Assembly (NCBI GenBank): GCA_019339365.1
Contig: CP079860.1
Span: 1,488,001-1,552,000, forward strand
Length of the DNA: 64,000 nt
Reading direction: 5' to 3'
Origin: Vibrio neptunius
GTDB taxonomy: Bacteria; Pseudomonadota; Gammaproteobacteria; Enterobacterales; Vibrionaceae
The first letter of the stretch is position 1, and every line of letters begins with the position of its first letter. The position numbers and the translations under genes were made by a program. Of the stretch, positions 58,650-64,000 are shown piece after piece. Under the pieces are notes generated by a model that saw only the letters and a list, made by a program, of their open reading frames with translations, did no database searches and was not told the origin of the DNA.

Positions 58650-58707
58650 ATACTGTACGTGTGGAAAATAAACATTGATCTCGCTTATATTACCAATATA
58701 CTGCACG
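58650..58707. promoter_or_regulatory. RND operon promoter with possible TetR operator
   Basis: A sigma-70 promoter (TTGATC at 58675, 16-base spacer, TATACT at 58697) precedes the RND operon. Two direct copies of ATACTG(T/C)ACG, at 58650 and 58698, flank or overlap it; the second covers the -10 box, a plausible repressor site. Confidence 0.45.
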
Positions 58708-58739
58708 ACTGTGTAATAAAATTAAAATGAGATCACCAT

Positions 58740-59816
58740 ATGATCAAATCTGCATTCAGAATGAGGCCATCAGCGAAGCTTTTGATCGCAAGTGCGATCG
58801 GGTTGACGCTGGTTGGCTGTAATAAAGCCATATCAGAAGTAACAACACCCGTTGTGACACCAGTAAAGTTGATGGAAGTGCCGGATGTAACCCAAAGCCA
58901 GGTCGATTCCTTTATTGCTAAAATCGATGCCACTGACCGAGCGACCCTCTCTTTTCAAGTCGCTGGAGAAATCGAGAGTCTTAAGGTAAAGATGGGAAGT
59001 ATGGTCGAGAAAGGGGATGTGCTTGCTATTTTGGACCCTAACGATTATCAGCTTGCGTTGGATGCTCGTCAGGCCGAGTACAGCTTAGCTAAGACAGCAT
59101 TTAATCGAGCAGATCAATTGTACTCAAAAAAGCTGATCAGTACGGATGATTTTGACCAGACAGAAACTCAGTATAAAGCGGCTAAAGCTGCCTATGAACA
59201 GGCTGTCACAGATTTAAACTATACCCGTATTACCGCTCCTTTTGATGGTGTTGTCTCCATTACCTTTGCCAAAGAACATCAAGTCATTGGTGCAAACCAA
59301 CCGATCCTAAACCTTATCGATAACAGTGTCATGGACGTTGTTTTCACCGTACCTGTGACTTACACCGAGCAATATGGATTAGACAAGTTCAGCGCTTCGA
59401 CACTCACCGTCTCTATGGACAGTCATCGCGATGTCGACATAGCTTCGCAGTTCAAAGAGATTTCAACGCAACCGGACGTTGATACCAACAGTTACAGCGC
59501 CAGCGTCACGATTCAACGACCACAAGAATTAAACCTATTACCTGGAATGACGGGCCAAGTTCGCTTGGTCAATGATGAGAAGAAAGCGACGATAAAAATT
59601 GCGCCTTCTGCGTGGATTTCAAAGCACGATACCACTGGACTTTTGTATCGATTTAATTCTGAAAATCAGACCATCCAACAAATTCAAGTAACGCTAGATG
59701 AACATGGTGACGTTATCTCCGGGTTGGAGAAAGGCGACCTTATTGTCGAAGCTGGCGTAGACAAATTGGCTTCTGGTCAACAGGTTAAAGCTTGGATCAA
59801 AGAGGGAGGGATCTGA
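58740..59816 (+). CDS. RND efflux periplasmic adaptor lipoprotein 1
   Basis: 358 residues. Signal peptide with lipobox LVGC (Cys near 27), then the adaptor plan: lipoyl-like half (VAGEIESLKVKMGSMVEKGDVLAILD), helical hairpin (about 95-150), second lipoyl half (YTRITAPFDGVVS) and beta-barrel (LLPGMTGQVRLV). It links pump and outer-membrane channel in the periplasm. First of two adaptors in the operon, as in TriABC of Pseudomonas and VexIJK of V. cholerae. Confidence 0.93.
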   Translation: MIKSAFRMRPSAKLLIASAIGLTLVGCNKAISEVTTPVVTPVKLMEVPDVTQSQVDSFIAKIDATDRATLSFQVAGEIESLKVKMGSMVEKGDVLAILDPNDYQLALDARQAEYSLAKTAFNRADQLYSKKLISTDDFDQTETQYKAAKAAYEQAVTDLNYTRITAPFDGVVSITFAKEHQVIGANQPILNLIDNSVMDVVFTVPVTYTEQYGLDKFSASTLTVSMDSHRDVDIASQFKEISTQPDVDTNSYSASVTIQRPQELNLLPGMTGQVRLVNDEKKATIKIAPSAWISKHDTTGLLYRFNSENQTIQQIQVTLDEHGDVISGLEKGDLIVEAGVDKLASGQQVKAWIKEGGI

Positions 59817-59817
59817 T

Positions 59818-60874
59818 ATGAAAATGTTTAAAGCCTCAATCATTGCGCTCTCTGTTTTAGGTCTTGTGGCGTGTAAACCATCTGTGGAACACAGAGAAAA
59901 AAAATGAACTACGAGTGGATACATTTGAAGTTGGCTCGCCTCTCACCAGTCAACATAGAAGCTTCAATGGTCAGGTGATGCCCGCTGAGCTGACCCCTTT
60001 ATCTTTCCGACTTGATGGCGAGATATCCTCGATTCTGGTTCAGGAAGGTGACAATGTCACAAAGGGACAGGTCGTTGCGATTCTTGATGATGCGAAAGCA
60101 AAACAAAACCTTACCGATGCTCAGGCCAAATACGAGCTGGCACTAAAGCAGTTTAAGCGTGGTCAGGAATTAAGACACAACAAAATGATCTCAAGTGCTG
60201 ATCTTGATGAGTTAAGTGCCAATTTCAAACTAGCAAAAGCGAACTTAGGTACTGCCAAACTCAGAGTGGTTTATACGCGTCTAAAAGCCCCGTTTGATGG
60301 TGTAGTGTCTAGCGTAGACAAGCAAAAGTTTGAGAACACCAGCCCCGGTGAAATGGTTGTCTCCATCTACCAAGGCGAACAAGTTTACGTCAAACTCAAC
60401 GTGTCGGATACCGTCCTAGCAATGCTCAAACCTGAATTGAGCTCAGACAGCTACCAACCGACGGCGACGTTTGCGGGTCATGATGGAACTTATACCGTGT
60501 CTTATCTGGAGCACACGAGTGAACTGCACCCAGATAGCCAAACGTATGAGTTCTGGCTGTCCATGCCTCAGATTGAGCAACGTATTCTGCCGGGTACGAG
60601 CGCGCAAGTCTCAGTCGATCTGGTTAAGGCTGGTCTCAATACCATTCAAGGATATCAACTGCCAATGACAGCGGTTGATACAGGCGTTAATCCACAGGAC
60701 TTTTTTGCATGGAAGTTGGAAGACAATATTGCCCATCGCTATCCGATTGCGGTGAGCGAGATTAACGGCTCTGGCGCGCTGGTCACTGGAGGCATTAATG
60801 CTGGTGACATCATTATTAACTCTAACTTACGCAAGCTGCGTGAAGGCATGGAAATTAAAGGAGCGCAGCAGTGA
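59818..60874 (+). CDS. RND efflux adaptor lipoprotein 2 (frameshifted near 59897)
   Basis: The ATG at 59818 begins a lipoprotein signal (MKMFKASIIALSVLGLVAC) that stops after 29 codons at an A8 run (59897-59904). With A7 the frame continues into NELRVDTFEVGSPL and the rest of the adaptor: lipoyl half SFRLDGEISSILVQEGDNV, helical hairpin, YTRLKAPFDGVVS, and the C-terminal barrel. Repaired length is about 351 residues. Without the repair the protein would lack its export signal. It overlaps the pump gene by 4 bases. Confidence 0.9.
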
Positions 60875-63800
60875 GCATTGCGGAGTATTCAATAAAAAAC
60901 AAAGTCATCAGTTGGCTATTTCTGGTCATTTTGGCGGTGGGTGGCTACACGTCATTTATGGATCTTGGTCGCTTGGAAGACCCAGCATTCACCATCAAAG
61001 ATGCGATGATCATCTCGACGTATCCGGGGGCAACCTCACAGGAAGTGGAGGAAGAGTTAACCTACCCGCTTGAGAAAGAAATTCGAAAATTGCCTTATAT
61101 CGACAAGATCACCTCCACGTCTTCCAATGGCATGTCACAGATTATGGTCAGCATGGAAATGGAATACGGCCCGGACGAATTGCCACAAATCTGGGATGAA
61201 ATGCGCCGTAAAATCAATGATCTTCAACCATCGTTGCCAAGTGGGGTGAATTCTATCGAGATCATTGACGATTTTGGTGACGTATATGGCGTTATGTTGA
61301 TGCTAACGGGAGATGGCTACGACTATATCGAGCTAAAACGTTATGCTGATTATTTGAGCCGTGAGCTGGAATTAGTTGATGGTGTTGGCAAGGTAACCAT
61401 CTCAGGTGATCAGCAGGAACAATTGTTCGTCGAAGTGTCGCTGGAAAGACTCGCTGCTCTTAATTTGGATATGAACACCGTGGTTGGCCTACTGAGTCAG
61501 CAAAACAGTGTACAGTCCGCTGGTGATGTGATGGTGAATGGCCAGTCACTAACTATTCGACCAAACGGAACTATGAGCTCGGAACAGGAGTTGGAAGACC
61601 TCATTATCCACGGCCGTGATACGGGTAACCTGATTCGTTTGAAAGACGTGGCTACAGTGTCACGAGGTATTCAAGACAAACCTTCTAACGTACTGACATA
61701 CAACGGTAAACCAGCAATCAATCTAGCGATCTCTTTTGGATCTGGTGTCAATGTTGTCGAGGTAGGGAACGCGATTCAGGCCGAACTGGCGGAATTGGAG
61801 AGCATTAAGCCAGCAGGGGTAGAAATCAATTACTTCTACAATCAGTCCACAGAAGTTGACAATTCAGTCAATGATTTCATTATCAGCCTAGGTCAGGCCG
61901 TTGCGATCGTTATCATCGTTTTGCTTTTCGCCATGGGATTACGCAGTGGCCTGATCATTGGTGCTGTGCTTTTACTGACGGTATTCGGTACGTTCATTTT
62001 AATGAAACAGTATGATGTAGAATTACACCGTATTTCCCTAGGTGCGCTGATAATCGCCTTGGGTATGCTGGTGGATAATGCCATTGTTGTTGTGGAAGGC
62101 ATATTGGTCGGGCTGAAGAAAGGCAAGACTAAGCTTCAAGCCTCTGTTGATATTGTTAAGCAGACTCAATGGCCGTTACTTGGTGCCACAGTCATCGCTA
62201 TTACCGCATTTGCCCCCATTGGTCTTTCGCAAGATGCGACCGGTGAGTTTATGGGGTCTTTGTTCTGGGTGTTATGTTTCTCACTGTTCCTAAGCTGGAT
62301 CACGGCTCTCACGCTGACCCCTTTTCTTGCGGACTTAATGCTTAAGGAAAATGAAACGAACGCTGACGGTGAAGACGTTGATCCTTACAAAGGTATCTTG
62401 TTTGCTGTGTTTGGCGCATGCTTAAAGTTGGCGCTTCGTTTCCGTTGGTTAACCGTTGCTAGCATGGTTGGACTGCTAGTCGTTGCCGTGATGGGCTTTG
62501 GCATGGTCAAGCAGTCATTCTTCCCACCTTCAAATACCCCCATGTTTTACGTAGATATGTGGATGCCAGAAGGCACGGACATTCGTAAAACAATCGAAGA
62601 AACGAAGAAGGTCGAACAGTACATTCGTGCTAAAGATAATGTTGAATTTGTAACCACTACAACAGGCCAAGGCTTGCAGCGATTCGCACTGACTTATCAG
62701 CCAGAGAAAAGTTATCAAGCCTATACTCAGCTGCAGATCAGGACAACAGATCGAGAAGTGATGTTCTCACTTCTGGAGGAGCTTGATAAAGAACTTTCAG
62801 TTCAGTTCAATCAGCCCACATTCCAGTTCAAGTTGATGGAGTTTGGTCCGTCACCAGCCTCTAAGATTGAAGCTCGAATCACAGGTCCTGACCCTAAGAC
62901 TCTACGCTCGATTGCGACTAAGGTTGAAGACATTTTATTAGCCGATCCTGGCGCTCGAAATATTCGTCACGACTGGCGTGAACGTACCAAGGAGTTAGTA
63001 CCTCAGTTTAATGAATCAAAAGCTCGTCGTTTAGGCATCTCAAAAGAGGATGTATCCAATACTTTGCAAATGGCATTTGGTGGAACGCCAATTGGTCTAT
63101 TGCGTGATGGAACGCATATGCTGCCGATTATCGCTCGTTTGCCAGAAGAAGAACGCGTTGATTTCGAATCCTTGGCCAATGTGAAGATTTGGAGCCCATC
63201 GCTGCAGACATATATCCCAGTGGATCAAGTGATTGATGGTGTAAGCCTTCAATGGCAAGAACCACTGATTCAGCGTCGTGATCGTAAACGTACTCTAACT
63301 GTATTGGCTGACCATGATGTACTGGGTAATGAAACTGCAGCAAGTTTATTTGCTCGTATTCAGCCTAAAGTACAGGCAATGAGCTTACCTGAAGGATACA
63401 GCATCAGCTGGGGTGGCGAATATGAGTCTTCTAAAGATGCTCAAGAAGCCTTGTTTGGTTCATTGCCCATGGGTTACATGCTGATGTTTATTATCACCAT
63501 GTTCTTATTTAACTCACTGCGTAAACCGCTGGTTATTTGGTTGACCGTCCCACTGTCAATCATTGGTGTTTCTATAGGATTGTTGGCGACCGACATGCCC
63601 TTTAGTTTTACGGCATTCCTTGGCTTGCTGAGCCTAAGTGGTATGATTCTCAAGAATGGTATCGTTTTATTGGACCAAATAAATATTGAGTTGGAATCGG
63701 GTAAAGAGCCTTATCAAGCGATATTTGACAGCGCGATATCTCGTGTACGCCCGGTAAGTATGGCCGCATTGACAACGATACTAGGAATGATTCCACTTGT

Positions 63801-63942
63801 GTTCGATGCTTTCTTTGGCTCGATGGCTATAACAATCATGTCTGGTTTGGGGTTTGCGACGGTATTAACACTGATCGTCGTCCCGGTATTATTTGCCATT
63901 TTCTACCGAATTAAACCATCCGCTGCCGTATCAGTTCACTGA
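60871..63942 (+). CDS. RND efflux pump, inner-membrane transporter
   Basis: 1023 residues, full-length HAE/AcrB-type pump with 12 membrane helices in the usual 1+5+1+5 layout and two large periplasmic loops. Helix 4 carries GMLVDNAIVVVEG near residue 397, keeping one of the two proton-relay aspartates (the second is Asn). Helices 10-12 contain LSLSGMILKNGIVLLDQI. Two adaptors and one pump with no outer-membrane channel gene resemble TriABC or VexIJK, which borrow a TolC-like channel. Substrate is unknown. Confidence 0.95.
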   Translation: MSIAEYSIKNKVISWLFLVILAVGGYTSFMDLGRLEDPAFTIKDAMIISTYPGATSQEVEEELTYPLEKEIRKLPYIDKITSTSSNGMSQIMVSMEMEYGPDELPQIWDEMRRKINDLQPSLPSGVNSIEIIDDFGDVYGVMLMLTGDGYDYIELKRYADYLSRELELVDGVGKVTISGDQQEQLFVEVSLERLAALNLDMNTVVGLLSQQNSVQSAGDVMVNGQSLTIRPNGTMSSEQELEDLIIHGRDTGNLIRLKDVATVSRGIQDKPSNVLTYNGKPAINLAISFGSGVNVVEVGNAIQAELAELESIKPAGVEINYFYNQSTEVDNSVNDFIISLGQAVAIVIIVLLFAMGLRSGLIIGAVLLLTVFGTFILMKQYDVELHRISLGALIIALGMLVDNAIVVVEGILVGLKKGKTKLQASVDIVKQTQWPLLGATVIAITAFAPIGLSQDATGEFMGSLFWVLCFSLFLSWITALTLTPFLADLMLKENETNADGEDVDPYKGILFAVFGACLKLALRFRWLTVASMVGLLVVAVMGFGMVKQSFFPPSNTPMFYVDMWMPEGTDIRKTIEETKKVEQYIRAKDNVEFVTTTTGQGLQRFALTYQPEKSYQAYTQLQIRTTDREVMFSLLEELDKELSVQFNQPTFQFKLMEFGPSPASKIEARITGPDPKTLRSIATKVEDILLADPGARNIRHDWRERTKELVPQFNESKARRLGISKEDVSNTLQMAFGGTPIGLLRDGTHMLPIIARLPEEERVDFESLANVKIWSPSLQTYIPVDQVIDGVSLQWQEPLIQRRDRKRTLTVLADHDVLGNETAASLFARIQPKVQAMSLPEGYSISWGGEYESSKDAQEALFGSLPMGYMLMFIITMFLFNSLRKPLVIWLTVPLSIIGVSIGLLATDMPFSFTAFLGLLSLSGMILKNGIVLLDQINIELESGKEPYQAIFDSAISRVRPVSMAALTTILGMIPLVFDAFFGSMAITIMSGLGFATVLTLIVVPVLFAIFYRIKPSAAVSVH

Positions 63943-63967
63943 TAGGAAGACGATTCGATATTGGCTG

Positions 63968-63994
63968 ACCCGGTAAGCTTTACCGGGTTTTTTT
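63968..63994 (+). terminator. Terminator after RND operon
   Basis: Stem ACCCGGTAA / TTACCGGGT with a 3-base loop and a T7 tract, 26 bp after the pump stop. Confidence 0.92.
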
Positions 63995-64000
63995 GCGTCT

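Noticed and set aside
1..64000. tRNA, rRNA, integrase or intact IS
   Set aside because: None recognised on reading both strands; the island shows recombination scars but no mobility gene.

Overview
The window looks like a chromosome segment of a Vibrio-like gammaproteobacterium. Base composition is moderate, the type VI secretion (T6SS) locus has Vibrio-type content (VasH, ClpV, Hcp, FHA protein, Ser/Thr kinase, ImpA_N proteins), and the left flank carries short GGGACAGGCAC repeats of a kind seen in Vibrio and Shewanella. No rRNA, tRNA, CRISPR array or intact transposase was seen.

Layout. (1) 1-3.3 kb: a membrane protein running off the left edge, a small unknown gene inside a cloud of short repeats, and an M23 peptidase. 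(2) 3.5-14.1 kb: one giant Ig-like lipoprotein gene, broken by a one-base frameshift and ending in four nearly identical 582-bp repeats; a terminator and a possible sRNA follow. (3) 14.7-27.0 kb: a modular T6SS effector island. The unit is [MIX/VasX_N-like co-effector] - [membrane-anchored propeller-like Cys-rich protein] - [very large OmpA-domain putative effector]. One unit (B) is complete apart from a frameshift. Unit A keeps a co-effector tail and a frameshifted propeller gene. Unit C keeps a 5'-truncated co-effector, an intact divergent propeller protein and only the first codons of its effector. (4) 27.0-57.7 kb: a T6SS locus with all 13 core components: tssH-vasH on the minus strand; hcp, vgrG, accessory genes, kinase, tssA, B, C, E, F, G on the plus strand; an AsnC-type regulator, tssM and a VasL-like gene on the minus strand; then a beta-barrel protein, FHA protein, tssJ, tssK and tssL on the plus strand. 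(5) 57.8-64 kb: a TetR regulator divergent from an RND efflux operon with two adaptor lipoproteins (TriABC/VexIJK architecture).

How it fits together. VasH is the sigma-54 activator and a well-formed -24/-12 promoter lies upstream of hcp. Hcp, VgrG, TssB/C, baseplate (E, F, G, K, A) and membrane complex (J, L, M) make the machine; ClpV recycles the sheath. The MIX-type proteins probably load the neighbouring large proteins onto it. A stem-loop after hcp and a canonical terminator between tssC and tssE may set the ratio of tube and sheath to baseplate.

A caution for every reader: ten genes here, including vgrG, tssA, tssJ and tssL, are split by small indels, nearly all in homopolymers. This pattern suggests sequencing or assembly error, or less likely real decay or phase variation. 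Such genes are given as one feature spanning both halves.
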